Shown here in pieces: positions 46,571 to 58,556 of a stretch of DNA of 64,000 bases. Origin of the DNA: Panopea generosa (lineage: Eukaryota > Mollusca > Bivalvia > Adapedonta > Hiatellidae). The notes below the pieces were generated by a model. The model was not told where the DNA came from and ran no database searches. It saw only the letters and a list, made by a program, of their open reading frames with translations. Numbering within the stretch: position 1 is the stretch's first letter; each line of letters starts with the position of its first letter. A program made the position numbers and the translations under genes. Where the stretch lies: positions 46,052,236 to 46,116,235 of the forward strand of contig CM055900.1 in the NCBI GenBank assembly GCA_029582155.1, written 5' to 3'.

Positions 46571-46738
46571 AAGACCCCGTATTACACTCTCCCAGTTACA
46601 GGATGTGAAGAAAGTTCGTCAACACCAACTGATCACAACTTATTTTGTGAATTGTGATAATAAGGGTAATATCTAACATTGTTGTTTTAAACTAAAATAC
46701 ATTAGGTTCCTAAATCCCTTAAGAGTAGTACCAGACAT

Positions 46739-46987
46739 AGTATCGATACTGATTTGACATATCGATACTGTTTTATATATCGGTACTGTTTTGATATATC
46801 GATACTGTTTTGATATATCGATACTGATTTTACATATCGATATTTCGATACTGTTTTGATATATCGATACTGTTTTTACATATCGATACTGTTTTTATAT
46901 ATCGGTACTTTTTTGACATACCGGTACTTTTTTAACATTACGATTCTGTTTTGATATATCGATACTGTTTTGATATTTGATACTTGT
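46739..46987. repeat. 19-bp minisatellite
   Basis: About 13 units of 'gatatatcgatactgtttt', with some units reading 'cggtac' instead of 'cgatac'. Confidence 0.92.
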
Positions 46988-47454
46988 AAAATGCATTATT
47001 AAACCTAACATTTAGTTATATACATATTGGCAAATAATTTTTAATACACTGGACCTTTAAAGAAGGATTCATTATTTCGATATTTGATCAAATTTATCGT
47101 TCAAACTCCAATTTCAAATTTGTTAAGATAAAACCGTCGCAAAATATATTTTATCGTATAACCTTTTTGTGACATAATATATACGTTGCTTGCATGGCCG
47201 TTTTCTTTGGTATCGAGTAGAATATTATCATCATTTTAAAACAAACGACGAAATACATTCCATAGCAAACGCAGTTGGAAAGTTCTCTCATCAAAGACCG
47301 GGGCAAAGCTGAAGCTCTTTCAGTATTTTTAAATATAAAATACCGTTAAAACCGGTGCTAAGCGGCGCGAGGCGTGTTGCATATTTAATGATCTCGTATG
47401 AACTTAATAAAACTAGTCTGCTATTCTATTTTCTTGATTGGGTTGTGTTTTTTA
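46988..47454. other. Gene-free stretch
   Basis: No gene or repeat recognised. Confidence 0.5.
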
Positions 47455-47662
47455 TTTATTGTTTTAAACTTATTTATTTAACATCGATTCTAAAACAATC
47501 GATTACGCTTCTTACAACAAATCACGCTCTGAGTTTTCCTCGGTACAATCAGTACAAAGCATATGCGAGAAAAATTCTTTGCTCGTCGTGGCTAAGGATC
47601 GAACCAACGATCCAAACCAGAAGTCCGATGCTTACCAATACATAACACGCGCTCCACATACT
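47455..47662 (-). mobile_element. tRNA-derived SINE, family C (C8)
   Basis: On the minus strand: head 'gtggagcgcgtgttatgtat', B box 'gttggttcgatcc', then 'cgcatatgctttgtactgat', 'tcagagcgtgattt' and tail 'cgatgttaaataaataagtt'. 'ttttattta' lies on both sides and may be a target duplication. Confidence 0.78.
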
Positions 47663-47710
47663 TTTATTTAATATTACGACTAGCATAGGTTCAGTTTTAT
47701 AACACATATA

Positions 47711-48024
47711 CCGCAGCGATGGTCTAGAGATACAGCGTTCGTCTCGCTTGCGGAAAGTCGTAGGTTTGATCCCATGTTTGGTAATACCAAAGATAAATGG
47801 TACTAGAAGCTTCCTCTCTTGGAACATAACTTTTAGAGAATAGTTTTAGGTCTGATCGACCCGGTGTCAGTATATTATTTAATGTGTTGGTTGGAATATT
47901 ATACCATGCGTCTGCGGCAAGATACTCCGATGTGGAAGCGCTCAGAATATTACCTGTAGCAGACACAGTCGCAAGATGCTGAAAAATGTTTAACGTGATT
48001 TGAAACATTATATCACTTCCAACA
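47711..48024 (+). mobile_element. tRNA-derived SINE, family A (A4)
   Basis: Head 'gcagcgatggtctagagata', B box 'aggtttgatccc', then 'ggtactagaagcttcctctc', 'ctgatcgacccggtgtcagt' and 'gcggcaagatactccgatgt'. It is diverged from A1 to A3 and probably old. Confidence 0.82.
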
Positions 48025-48894
48025 AATTTCTGTTGCCTTGGAAACATGAAGCTCATTCGGTGTTCATTAACTTCATCAATAAAAAACGAGTCTCATGTTT
48101 TTCTTGCATGCGTTATTCCAATGAATTTTTTTATTAAATTTTTTATTGTTCCTATTTTAAATGATTTAGTTAATTAAGTTAGGTATCGGGGGTATCATAT
48201 TCTATTCTATTTAATTCACAGCTGTTAACTAGAATATATGACATTGGTTTAGACCGCAGCTGCTGATGTCTTTGTTATCAGACAAAAAACATAAACAGTC
48301 AGTTTAAGTTTTTGTTTGAAACAAATCATGCACAGTAAAAATGTATATAAAACTTAAAAGTGTTTTTCCCCCCTAAAGAAACTATAATTTAAGTTTCCAT
48401 CGATACATTATCGACTCCCTCATCTATACAATATATCAGCAAAATCCTATTACTACATCAAAAATGTGTTACAATAAAACAAGTTAAATCCGTAAATCAA
48501 CAAAAGTATCATAATTTCCTGTTACGTGTGATTTAATCAATTATCTAACGAGAAGCACGTGTACAATAGTTACGCGAGCACCAGGTGATGTGCTCAAGTT
48601 TTGATGAACGATTCCTGAAAGTTGACATTTTTATGCCATTTGTTCTTATTGTGTATCTGCTTTACGATAAGCAGTCATGTTTTAATCGCCGTTAGGGGGC
48701 GCAATAAGTAAATTGTGGTTCGCTTCATCTGTTGTCTGCCACGTGCGTTTGTCTACCCATTACATATTGTCGTTAAATTTGCTTATTGTGTAATTATCTT
48801 GTTATCTTCTATATCTACAATATAGGTAAGTAAATTAATGAGTGAGTGCATGGAAACGTACGCGACTGTATGAGTTAATCAGTGTATAATTAAG
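48025..48894. other. Gene-free stretch
   Basis: No gene or repeat recognised. Confidence 0.5.
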
Positions 48895-48896
48895 AT

Positions 48897-48967
<71 letters not shown>

Positions 48968-48985
48968 AGCCAGCCAGCCAGTCAG

Positions 48986-49044
<59 letters not shown>

Positions 49045-49065
49045 ACAATCAGCCAGTCAGTTATA
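48895..49065. repeat. (CCAG)n microsatellite
   Basis: Long tetranucleotide array with two interruptions ('agtcagcagccagc') and a degenerate right end ('cagacaatcagccagtcag'). Confidence 0.97.
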
Positions 49066-49462
49066 CAGTCAACAGGTATGATTTAATGGTATGTACAATT
49101 CTATATCATACATATATGTACTCAATGGCTTTAATATAATAAATATTTCACTTCACAATGACACCACGAATGCATATGGCATGGAAAAAAACTTATCATT
49201 TAAATGTTTGATAACATTAACGACGATAACCATTAATAAGCCTATATTATATAATAAACGTAATACCTGCTTTACTCTAAGAATAATTTACCAAAACCGC
49301 TTTTAATATGCATTATAAAGTATGAACACATATATTGCTTACGTAATGATGTTAGTTAATCATTTTTATTCCCCTATGTTTCGAGTCACTTCGTATGTTA
49401 ACTGTGCGTATGTAGTACCAACTCCAGAAGGAGTTAAACTATTCAATGAAGAGTTCATTAAT
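49066..49462. other. Gene-free stretch
   Basis: AT-rich. Nothing recognised. Confidence 0.5.
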
Positions 49463-49860
49463 TACATCAAGGATTCATATAGAGAAAGATAAGCAACTGA
49501 ATGAGATGTTATGAACGCTCGCCTTTTTGCGCAAAATCTCACGAAATCTCGATTTCAACTTTCTTTACACAACGAGACTATTCCCAACAATTGTTGAAGT
49601 ACTTATGATTACAAAATTTGTATACTGCAACAAAAAAAATCAAGGAAAGTACTTGAAATTTTACTTCAAACTGCCTTATTTTAAATTCAAGATAATTTTT
49701 CGTGTTTAAAATATCCTAAAACATCTAAGATTATAGACACCTATGTAAATGAAATTTAATGTCAGTGGAATTTGAATGATTAATTTGCACTTTATCAATT
49801 CTTCGCATGCTATTTAACAAAATTTAGTAGAGAGATACAAGTCTCCTATCCTTCTATACA
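49463..49860. repeat. Dispersed repeat R2, copy 2 (no SINE inside)
   Basis: Uninterrupted relative of 11680-12460. It provides the empty-site comparison for SINE A2. No inverted ends or coding region are obvious, so the class of element is unknown. Confidence 0.85.
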
Positions 49861-50327
49861 GGTCCTTGATTACATGCAGAAATAGATTAATACTAATTAA
49901 TTCTTCTTTTCTTAAGATCCCGCACACTCATCAACGCTTATAAAGATTCTGTGCATAACTCATGAAGAAAAAGTTGAGTTCAGAGAGTATTGTGCTTTAA
50001 TGTATAATTATTTTTGTTTGGTAAAAAAAAAAACAGCAGTATATACATAATTGTTTTTTACTGTTAAAAATAGAAAATTACATCAAAGATAGAAATTATA
50101 ACGCTAAAAAGATGCCACTTTGATCAATATCCAGGTTTTGTTTGGTAGTTTGCGCTTTCCTTGTCTCTGTTGTTTTTGCCAATAAATGAAAGAAAAATAC
50201 ACACATATTTCACATGGTAAATAACACTTAACTATGCACACACAACTCTTAACATTAAACTATGCACACACCACTCATAACACCCAACTATGAAGTACAG
50301 AAACAACATTTATACAATAGTTCAAGT
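49861..50327. other. Gene-free stretch
   Basis: A local duplication 'actatgcacacac' occurs near 50231 and 50261. No gene recognised. Confidence 0.45.
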
Positions 50328-50512
50328 AAAGTAGAACTTCGTTGGCTCGTATGTAGCTCGAATCACTTATTTGGTCCATGCTGAACTCTTATTTCGATGT
50401 ATTTACATGTACATGTATGGTATGATGTTGAACAATACTTGGCTCGAACAATCCTTAACTCGAACTATTTTGTCCAGTACCGTCGGGTTCGAGCTATTGA
50501 AGTTCTACTGTA
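50328..50512. mobile_element. Pogo/Tigger-like MITE, distinct from the T family
   Basis: About 185 bp. Left end 'aagtagaacttcgttggctc' and right end 'gagctattgaagttctactg' pair as inverted repeats of about 11-20 bp, with 'TA' next to each end. The repeated 'ctcgaa' motif inside is typical of Tigger-type non-autonomous elements. No ORF. Confidence 0.75.
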
Positions 50513-50932
50513 TAGTAAAGAACAAATGGAAAGTCATGCTTATTAAGTGGACAGGGGATAGATTCGTATTCTGTACCGTGTCGATTTGTTAAGTATTTTG
50601 AGTACAACAATCTAACAATAATTCATTATCTTTGCATGTCATAAAAGAAATTAAATGTGTCTAAACTTGAAATACTCAAATTATTCGGTTGAACAAGCTA
50701 CGTATCGAGGGACAAAAACCCTTTTTAACATTTTCTGCGGACACGTTTATTTAGTCAGCACATGCAGTTGAGATATTTAGACTTATTCTTTTTTTAAAGC
50801 AAAGATGCTGACTGGATGACTATTACACACACTAGAATATTTTTTTTTTAAATAGTGTCATAAAAACCCATGAGGCAGTTACTACAAAACAGGACAGATA
50901 GATTTTTAATAATCAGTTAGTAAATCTGATGA
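50513..50932. other. Gene-free stretch
   Basis: AT-rich. Nothing recognised. Confidence 0.5.
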
Positions 50933-50946
50933 ATGTGTGTGTGTGT

Positions 50947-50979
<33 letters not shown>

Positions 50980-50986
50980 GGGGGGG
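50933..50986. repeat. (TG)n followed by poly-G
   Basis: Short TG repeat followed by a run of about 32 G, one T, and 7 more G. Such a run could form G-quadruplex DNA, but may also be over- or under-called in sequencing. Confidence 0.95.
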
Positions 50987-51809
50987 AATTTGCTGAAACA
51001 TATTGAATTCATATATAAGGTCTGGCTAATGTATATGTTTATAATTATGTTCTTCACGATAAAATAAGCAAGATGTTTACAGTCCAGTATGTTTCATCAG
51101 TAATAGTAGGTGTATCAAGGAAATCTGAAAACACACTCAGATTAAATGTTACCAGCAGACTTTGAAAAAGAAAAAAATGTATTTTCATTAATTTATAAAT
51201 TGAAAAGATGAAAACCAATCAACACAAATACGGTCCAGCTTACAGCACTTATACATTTAACAGAAAATCAAAATGTCCGTCTTAGCTTGGCCGCAAACTT
51301 CGACATTTAATGACAAAACACGGATAATAAACACAACCTATAACAAGCTGATTACCAAGGTAAAACAAAGTTTGTTGTAAGCACTCTTGGAAAGTATTGC
51401 AATTGACAAAAAAAAATCTTCCAACAAATAACCAGCTGTAGTGCAGATTAATGTTTTTTGCTCTCTGCTCATTATTGTACACAGAACCGCTGATTTGATC
51501 GCATGTTTTGTTCTTAATGTACTTTTTAACTACATTACTCTCTATATCCAATTAAGTAGTCGATTTATGATCATTCCGCTGCCCCCCCAAATACACATTC
51601 AGGTTGACCCCTTGCCTTCTGAAATGAGCACGTTGGAATGCATGGATAAAATCATTATATTAATCTACAGAGGAACTTAGGCGTGCACTCATTATCTGCA
51701 TGTTTAGATTTATGGCCTTTCGCGAAATTGCGGAAAGTCAAAATAAAACCATTGATACAGAGAGAAGTTTTATTGCTTTATTTGCAATAAAATACATGAT
51801 ACCATATTG
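50987..51809. other. Gene-free stretch
   Basis: No gene recognised. Confidence 0.5.
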
Positions 51810-51830
51810 ATGCTGTTTGAAGTCTCAGAA

Positions 51831-52037
51831 ATGAAAAATAAAAAAGCTATGATATGTGTTTTATTAGTGTTCGCATCGTCATGTACCTACACGAATAAAG
51901 AGCATGTGAAATTAAAGAGAATTACTACTACGTCAAATCTTAAATTAGTTTTTAAAGAACTTGGTAGAATAAGCAATACGGTCCAATCAGCAGCAACAGA
52001 TGATAAAACTTTGCACCGTATGTTTATATGGAAATGA
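51831..52037 (+). CDS. Candidate small secreted peptide (hypothetical)
   Basis: A 68-residue reading frame from ATG at 51831. The first residues, MKNKKAMICVLLVFASSC, have the basic-then-hydrophobic pattern of a signal peptide, with possible cleavage near ASS-C. The rest is charged (KEHVKLKR) with no repeat or known motif, and it has only one cysteine after the hydrophobic core. An in-frame upstream ATG exists at 51810. No splice sites, promoter or conservation evidence is visible, and frames of this length occur by chance in 64 kb. Treat as a weak hypothesis. Confidence 0.15.
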   Translation: MKNKKAMICVLLVFASSCTYTNKEHVKLKRITTTSNLKLVFKELGRISNTVQSAATDDKTLHRMFIWK

Positions 52038-52162
52038 CATAAACCTGTATGCTCATATTTATAAAATTCTACACCGCAGTTTGAACTTATCAAACACTAC
52101 ATAGTTAATTTGAATGTAAAAAAAAAACAATACACCGTATATCGCATGTGCGAAACCAAAAC

Positions 52163-52164
<2 letters not shown>

Positions 52165-52203
<39 letters not shown>

Positions 52204-52207
52204 AAAA
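52165..52207. repeat. Poly-C then poly-A tract
   Basis: 29 consecutive C followed by 14 A. Confidence 0.95.
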
Positions 52208-53528
52208 CAACACACAATTTAAAAAAATACAACATGTCGTGAATTTATATTGAATAAAAATGTCTTAAAATGCTGAAACCTGGACAAACATTTTTTAAGT
52301 GGAATAATCAAGTTTGTTTCAGATGGAGCCCGGAAAATTATATATACATACTGAAGAAAGCGGTTTAGTACATGTTACTTTTTACAAACAGTCGTTAGTG
52401 GTATGGTTTCAACCAAATACATAAGACAGGATCATTTTATTTTAACTTAATTTAATTATTCTGGGGTGCCATTATTATGACGTAACGTCTATCTCTTTTT
52501 TACGGTTTCCTATCAAAAGATATTTTCGTAGACGTTAAAATTAACATGTATGTGATTACGATTTGTGGATAAGGAAATAGATTATAAAAATGAGTTAGTC
52601 CCAGATTTTCGTCAGATCATGTGAGAAAGCTATCACGTGACACGGGATATAGTGTTTTCCTCCATGGGGAAAACCTGTATCTTCTATGAGCAGAAATGGG
52701 AGAAAGTTCAATCGCCAAGTTAAATGTAGTTAAAAACAATTCAATTGCCAAGATGATCTAGATAGGTATACATTAAAAAACGCCATTTTACATTATTGCG
52801 TATATATATATAAAAAACAGAACAGAAAAGAACAGAACATGATTTTAATGAGATTTTATTTAGATTATATATATTAGTTTTTAAAAAAAAAGTTCAATAT
52901 TCTTGGTTTATTATAAATAAGCATTAAAGATAATACAAAAAAAAACGGTTGCTAAATATGTGCAAAGATTAATTCATATATTGACAAATAATTTTTATTA
53001 TGTGTTGATGGAATCTACTTTTTTGATAGGATAGTCGTTTATGGAGTACTATAGGGAAAATAGTATTGCTAGTGAATTGACCAAAAAAAGGTTAATTAGG
53101 GTTCGAAACCGGATCGCCAGGGCGACAATCGGTGGTTCTCTCGGATTCGCAACTTAGGCTGTTACATTATTCAAGGCATAATTAGGTTTAGAAAATAATC
53201 TTTTAACTTAACCGAGGAGGCTTATTAGATTAATTAATATCAAAAGGATAAATAATGCACCAAATATACCATAACAACCCTAGAAAGTACCGAAAATGAT
53301 CCAAGACAGCTAGTATGTTATCTGATCTGAATTAAGTTAATCGGCAGTTCGGATCTCAATTGTTGAACTATTTTTTTCAGCGGTAGAATTTCATCGACGT
53401 TCTCCGGTTTTGAAATATATATCCTTCGAAACGCGATTACTAAACATAGGCAACTTTACCCAGGTAAAAATAACTAAAAATTGTGTTTAAAAAAAGCATA
53501 AAAAGTTGGTATTTTAAAGCATATATCG

Positions 53529-53566
<38 letters not shown>

Positions 53567-55079
53567 CTTAACTAACTTCTACCAAAAGACGTGGTAAATA
53601 CGTAAATACGCAAATTAGTAAATTTGTTGTTCTCCAGCACTATTTTATATTTTACGTCAGAGCCATGTTTTTGGTAATCATCAATAAAACGTGTACGAAT
53701 GTAAAAAAGTTTTGTTTTGTTGTCGTCATGTTAAAGGGTTACTTGATATGATACGTATATCAAGATGCACAGTGCGTATGTCTCGACATATCTTCCCCCC
53801 TTTGATGTTTATAAATTTCCGCGGGGAACTAATTCCTGTGGTTCTCTTATCATATCATACCAATTATTCCTCAGCTGTATTCAACTTACTGTAAATGCAT
53901 TTTGTTAAAATTGATTAAACACATTTTGTGCTGTTTAATCTGTTTCATTCTTGCATCAAAAACTTTTTTTCTAAAAGGTTTGTGTTTTATACTGAGAAGT
54001 GCAAACACCTTTACTCCCGATGATTGTGAGACATCGTCTACAAGTTTAATCTTCAAAAACTGGTCGAACTATAGATTTAGATTTTTTTTTTTAAATATTT
54101 TTTGATAATAAAAAAAACAGTTATTTCTTACATTTCACGTGTTGTTTTTACTCATCTAATTCTGAGCCGGAAGTTGAATGTATGGTACCGGTCTGTACCA
54201 TAATTACGGTGAGCAGGCGTGCAGTAAACTTACTTGAGGAATGCCGCAGGAAATATGCATGGTTATTAACATTTATAGATTGTTTACAATCAGTCAAATA
54301 CGATTGAAACCACTAAATTGACTCCACTCCATTTCTTTTAATTCACGACATACAATTACACGATCAACTGTGTCAAAGGTCAAACATAATCATTCATTTG
54401 GATTTTTACTTTTAGGTGTAAAAGACAAGAGTCAGCGGAGTAGTAACATTTTAAGCCACCCTGTGGTTCATACACAATACCTTGTTTAACTAGGAAATAT
54501 TATAGTTGTCTGTATACAGCTAGTTCTTTCTAAAACATTAAAAAGTATACTTTAAATAATAACAGGTCTATAGTTTGATCAATCAGATTTTTTTAATTCT
54601 TAAACAATTGTTTGGCGTTAGAACATTTAAGTTCGTAAGGTACAAGGTTACTCTTGATAGAGCTATTAACTAAAATATTACATGTATCTTTAAATCTTGA
54701 TATGATACTATCTAAACCAGTCATTTTCGAACCGGTAAGCTAGCATAGTTCTTTGTAAATAAGTATATTCTACGTTGACTGTGCGAAGTCTGAATATAGT
54801 AGAGTCGGGGTTTCTTTCTTTGTAAATTTCTTTAAAACATGCATATTCAAAATTGAACAGATTGTAAGACAAAGGTAATTTATCTACTACAGTTGAAGCG
54901 ACACTAATAACACGTGTGTTAACATGATAAGCAATCTTTTGCCATCTAAAGTTTTAACTTTTGGTGTTTTTCAAATAAACCCATACTTGGCTTTTTCCTT
55001 CTCCTTTTTATGTATTTTAAACGGAAATGATCTCGATGTCCGATCAGATTAAAATACTCCATGTTATTTCAACCAAATT
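52208..55079. other. Gene-free stretch with an AT microsatellite
   Basis: No gene recognised. (AT)n lies at 53531-53565. From about 54550 to 55079 the minus strand shows short protein-like pieces (for example NLVPYELKCSNAKQLFK) that may be further decayed LINE sequence downstream of the next feature. Confidence 0.4.
53531..53565. repeat. (AT)n microsatellite
   Basis: About 17 perfect AT dinucleotides. Confidence 0.97.
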
Positions 55080-55690
55080 TTAGTCTCGCTTCCATAATAG
55101 AAGCAATAGTGTTTAAAACTGACAGAAGTATCTCTTTAAAACTTAGCCATGAAACTTCTACATCATAGCAGTAAATATACAAATTTGTTTGTGAATAAAA
55201 TTATCAACCTTATATGTTTTCAAATACCTTATTACAATGCTTGTTATATGCACCTTTCTTAAATGGTCTTGTTCACAATTCAGGTAAATGGTCCAACTGG
55301 AAGATAACCAGACTTTATCTTATCTGGATGCCTTTATAAAATGTAATCTAACAAAGTAGAGGAGAAGGCCGAGATTCTGGTGGGGTATTTAATGATCTGT
55401 TTTAAATTAAAAACATTACAAACTCGTTAAAATTATTTAAACAAAACCGATTTTGTTTCTAGAAAACAAATGTTAAAATCACCGAGGATGTTTTGTTTCA
55501 GTGACAGATCTAAACAATGATAAAACTGATTCATCAACAAAATATATTTGTCTAGGTGGTCTGTAACATAAACCAATTAAAATAAGGTTTATGTGTCTGT
55601 TCCGGTCCTTCTTGGTCACGTTGTAGCCTTCAATATGAACGTCTGTATTCGTAACTGACTCATCCAACCAGGTCTATGAAAAAAGCTAAG
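55080..55690 (-). pseudogene. Decayed LINE endonuclease (APE-type) fragment
   Basis: Read on the minus strand: WLDESVTNTDVHIEGYNVTK, then LCYRPPRQ, then the NILGDFNICFLETKS piece, then QIIKYPTRISAFSSTLLDYI, then VDNFIH. The order (target-recognition WLD..., YRPP, GDFN, PTRI...SSTLLD) is that of the apurinic-like endonuclease domain of CR1/Jockey/L2-type non-LTR retrotransposons, where it nicks target DNA at insertion. Frameshifts and stops between pieces show it is dead. Whether it is the same family as the 3' end at 29.9-30.7 kb cannot be told by eye. Confidence 0.75.
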
Positions 55691-55971
55691 GCTGCAAATC
55701 TAAAGTTGGAGGCTGACGGTCTCACTTCTGGTAACTTTGGTAAAAGAGATCTTACATCAAAATGGAACCGTTTGCGATTAAATTATGGCACGATTGTTTA
55801 AAAAGTACTTAGCTGTCTTGCTAATAATCAACGCATTGGAAAGAACTAATCAAATTATCACATTGGTTAAAAGGTAAGATCGTAAAAGAATATTTCTGAC
55901 ATGTAAAATCATGGAAAGAAATTCACTCGATTTACAAAACATTATTTTTTGATATTGTGGTCCATTTTTTT
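55691..55971. other. Short spacer
   Basis: Nothing recognised. Confidence 0.4.
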
Positions 55972-55973
55972 CA

Positions 55974-56025
<52 letters not shown>

Positions 56026-56382
56026 CAAAATCACGAACAAAATCACGCACAAAATCACGAACAAAATCACGCACGCACACACAAAAGCATGCACGAAAGC
56101 ACGCACGCACGCACGCACAAAAGCACGCACGCACAAAAGCACGCACGCACAAAAGCAAGCACACACACAAGCACAAAAGCAAGCACGCACAAAAGCACTC
56201 ACGCACGCACGCACAAAGCACGCACGCACAAAAGCACGTACGCACGCACGCACGCACACACGCACAAAAGCACGCACGCAATCACACACGCACAAAAGCA
56301 CGCACGCATACACACAAGCACGCACAAAAGCACGCACGCACAAAAGCACGCACAAAAGCACGCACAAAAGCACAAAAGCACG
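55972..56382. repeat. (GCAC)n compound microsatellite
   Basis: A pure (acgc)n run of about 13 units gives way to mixed 'cacgcacaaaag' units. The period of four keeps frames open in all three phases on both strands, so ORFs of 143-169 codons here are artefacts of the repeat. Confidence 0.97.
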
Positions 56383-57521
56383 GTAAAAAATGAAAAAGAA
56401 AATAACAACAGCATACTTATACAATAATAATAAAATGGAAAAAAGATACAAAAGTTCATTGCATGAGATACGGAATGTTTATGAAAGTCTGTTGTAATAG
56501 AAACATGTCTCTGCAATTGTACATTTTTTTTTGAAAATAATAACAACATTTGACTATGTTTTACAGAAAAAAATTCCCGATTCAGCATTGTTGCAAGAAA
56601 GTGCCACCATTTGTGAATTAGTCTCCTCCCACACACGCACGCAAAGAAAAAGAAAATAACAACATAATTATATAAAAAAATATAATAATTATTATTATAT
56701 TTGCTATTGTATAAAATGTTAATGAATAATTGATTTAACGAAAATTAATGAGAAAACACAGTTGGACTTGATTCAATTTTCCCTGAGGTCCTCTGTATTT
56801 TTAAACAAGAAACTAGTTCCGCCAATTTGTGTGGTTAATGAAAATTAATAATAAATCTAATATCATAATCAAATTATGTATATTTTAAGCATTTGTTTTA
56901 ATTTCAATATTAGTTTATAACCACTAGTGAATCCAGGGGAAGGGGAATTTATTCTATATATTTATTCTTTTCAGAATAGCTATACCCCAGGCTCCAATAT
57001 TAAATCCTGAATCCGCCTCTGCAATTATCAAATTGTTACATATGTAACAAAATGTATTTACTCTAAACGAAAATAAGTATAATGCATAAAATCTCGTGAA
57101 ATCCCACCGAGGGTTATTATTGAAACGAGAGTTATTCTCTCAAAATAATAATCTTTGGTATAATTTCACAAAGTGCTTTTTCGATTTAACCACGAGACAA
57201 TGGATAATGGTCATTCATAATTATGTTTTGATTTCAAAGTTGTTTTTTGGTTCATGAACAGTTATTTCTTTACATGTTAACGTAACGCGTCCGCGTTTTT
57301 CATTACCTAAGTACTTAGTAAGGATGGTTACTTCTCAAGGGGGTATCCTATAAAATTGAAATAAAATTCCCACAAGACAGAACAAATTGGTAAACATTAC
57401 ACCACGTATCGCATTACCGCAACTTCAGCACACGTGCAAAATGGTTAATATACAACCAAGACCAATTCGCTGTGCCAACAGGAACTTGCACGTGCAATAG
57501 AGATAAATCATAAATACGCAA
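56383..57521. other. Gene-free stretch
   Basis: AT-rich. Nothing recognised. Confidence 0.5.
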
Positions 57522-57881
57522 ATGACGACCACAAAACGGTTGAAGATGATGAATAAAGCGTTCAAATCGTCAATATTTCATCAAGATAGCCGATTCATTC
57601 TGCCATGTTATTTCGTTTCCGCGTTAAAGATAGCTTTATCAAGATGTCTTAGCAGACTTTATTGCAAAACATTTAAATCTAAACATCCCCGAAATATTGT
57701 TCAGCGGCACATCCTATCTCTAAAATGTTATAAACATAATCACCTTTGTTTCCTGTATTTCAACAGCACCCTTATCTGTACACTTACAAAAATTCTTTTA
57801 TCTTCGTTTTTGTCCTTTTTGCATCACGATGTTTCATTTTTTACATGTTTAATGGTAGTTTTAATATACTGTGCGCATTAA
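57522..57881 (+). CDS. Hypothetical ORF, 119 residues, weak
   Basis: One of the two longest non-repeat reading frames in the window. It starts MTTTKRLKMMNK, has a basic middle, and ends in two hydrophobic runs (about residues 86-117, for example ILLSSFLSFLHH and CLMVVLIYCAH). I recognise no family. A frame this long is uncommon in such AT-rich DNA but possible by chance. No promoter or splice evidence was seen. Confidence 0.15.
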   Translation: MTTTKRLKMMNKAFKSSIFHQDSRFILPCYFVSALKIALSRCLSRLYCKTFKSKHPRNIVQRHILSLKCYKHNHLCFLYFNSTLICTLTKILLSSFLSFLHHDVSFFTCLMVVLIYCAH

Positions 57882-57946
57882 AATAATATTCGGTGATTCA
57901 ATTTTAACAAGATACATGGATGCCGGCTTTAACGTATACCAAATTG

Positions 57947-58381
57947 TTAATTATTTTCTATTCCAAACGTATTCTGTTTTAACGGGATAATTAATGATAA
58001 TAACATGTTTAAAGTAAAACAAAATGAAATAAAACAGTTTATGGGAAATTGTTTACAAATATATATTGGTATTAAATTGTTATAACGTAAAAACGCATCG
58101 GCAAAATGATAACATATCGAAATGTTCTGCCAAAGAATATGTTTTATTAACAAAAAAAAAACGAAAACAGTGCACGATGCCTTTGTAAAATTTCGCGAAA
58201 AAGACAATCTGGTTTTGATGTTTTCAGAAACAATAACATTAAAAAAACAGTTTTCCGAGATGAAGTGGTATACAGTCATTGTCCGAGATGAAGTGGTATA
58301 CAGTCCATGTCTGATAAAAGGGTCAATATCCAAATCTAATAGCCTGGCGTCTGTCTCATCAAAATATTTAACTATATACAT
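57947..58381 (-). CDS. Hypothetical ORF, 144 residues, weak
   Basis: Longest non-repeat reading frame in the window, tail to tail with the 119-residue frame at 57522-57881. It starts MYIVKYFDETDARLLDLDID and becomes rich in F, I, L and C, with possible membrane segments near residues 65-80 and 118-135. Its N-terminal part overlaps a 28-bp DNA duplication (58255-58310), which argues against a conserved gene. No family recognised. Confidence 0.15.
   Translation of the reverse strand: MYIVKYFDETDARLLDLDIDPFIRHGLYTTSSRTMTVYHFISENCFFNVIVSENIKTRLSFSRNFTKASCTVFVFFLLIKHILWQNISICYHFADAFLRYNNLIPIYICKQFPINCFISFCFTLNMLLSLIIPLKQNTFGIENN
58255..58310. repeat. 28-bp tandem duplication
   Basis: 'ccgagatgaagtggtataca' followed by 'gtcattgt/gtccatgt' occurs at 58255 and 58283. 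Confidence 0.93.
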
Positions 58382-58409
58382 AACAACTTAGAAGCTTACG
58401 TGGACGAAA

Positions 58410-58556
58410 ATAATCCAGGTGATCATGATTTTTGACTGGCTCTTGAAAAATCAGTATTTGGTTTATTGACATTGACTAAATATTAATGTAACCAGTCAAA
58501 TGTAAGGTTAGTGTCAATTTTTTTAGAAAAAAATATTGTTGATATAGGAACCGGCT
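58410..58556. mobile_element. Degraded relative of the P2 element
   Basis: The interior 'gatcatgatttttgactggc' and the later 'aaccagtcaaatgt' match the inner inverted pair of P2 (33915-34094). The right end 'ttgatataggaaccggc' may be a decayed form of the P-family terminus. The left terminus is lost. Confidence 0.5.

Noticed and set aside
55850..56636. Cysteine/alanine- or threonine/histidine-rich ORFs of 143-169 codons
   Set aside because: They are produced by the (GCAC)n microsatellite, which stays open in several frames on both strands.
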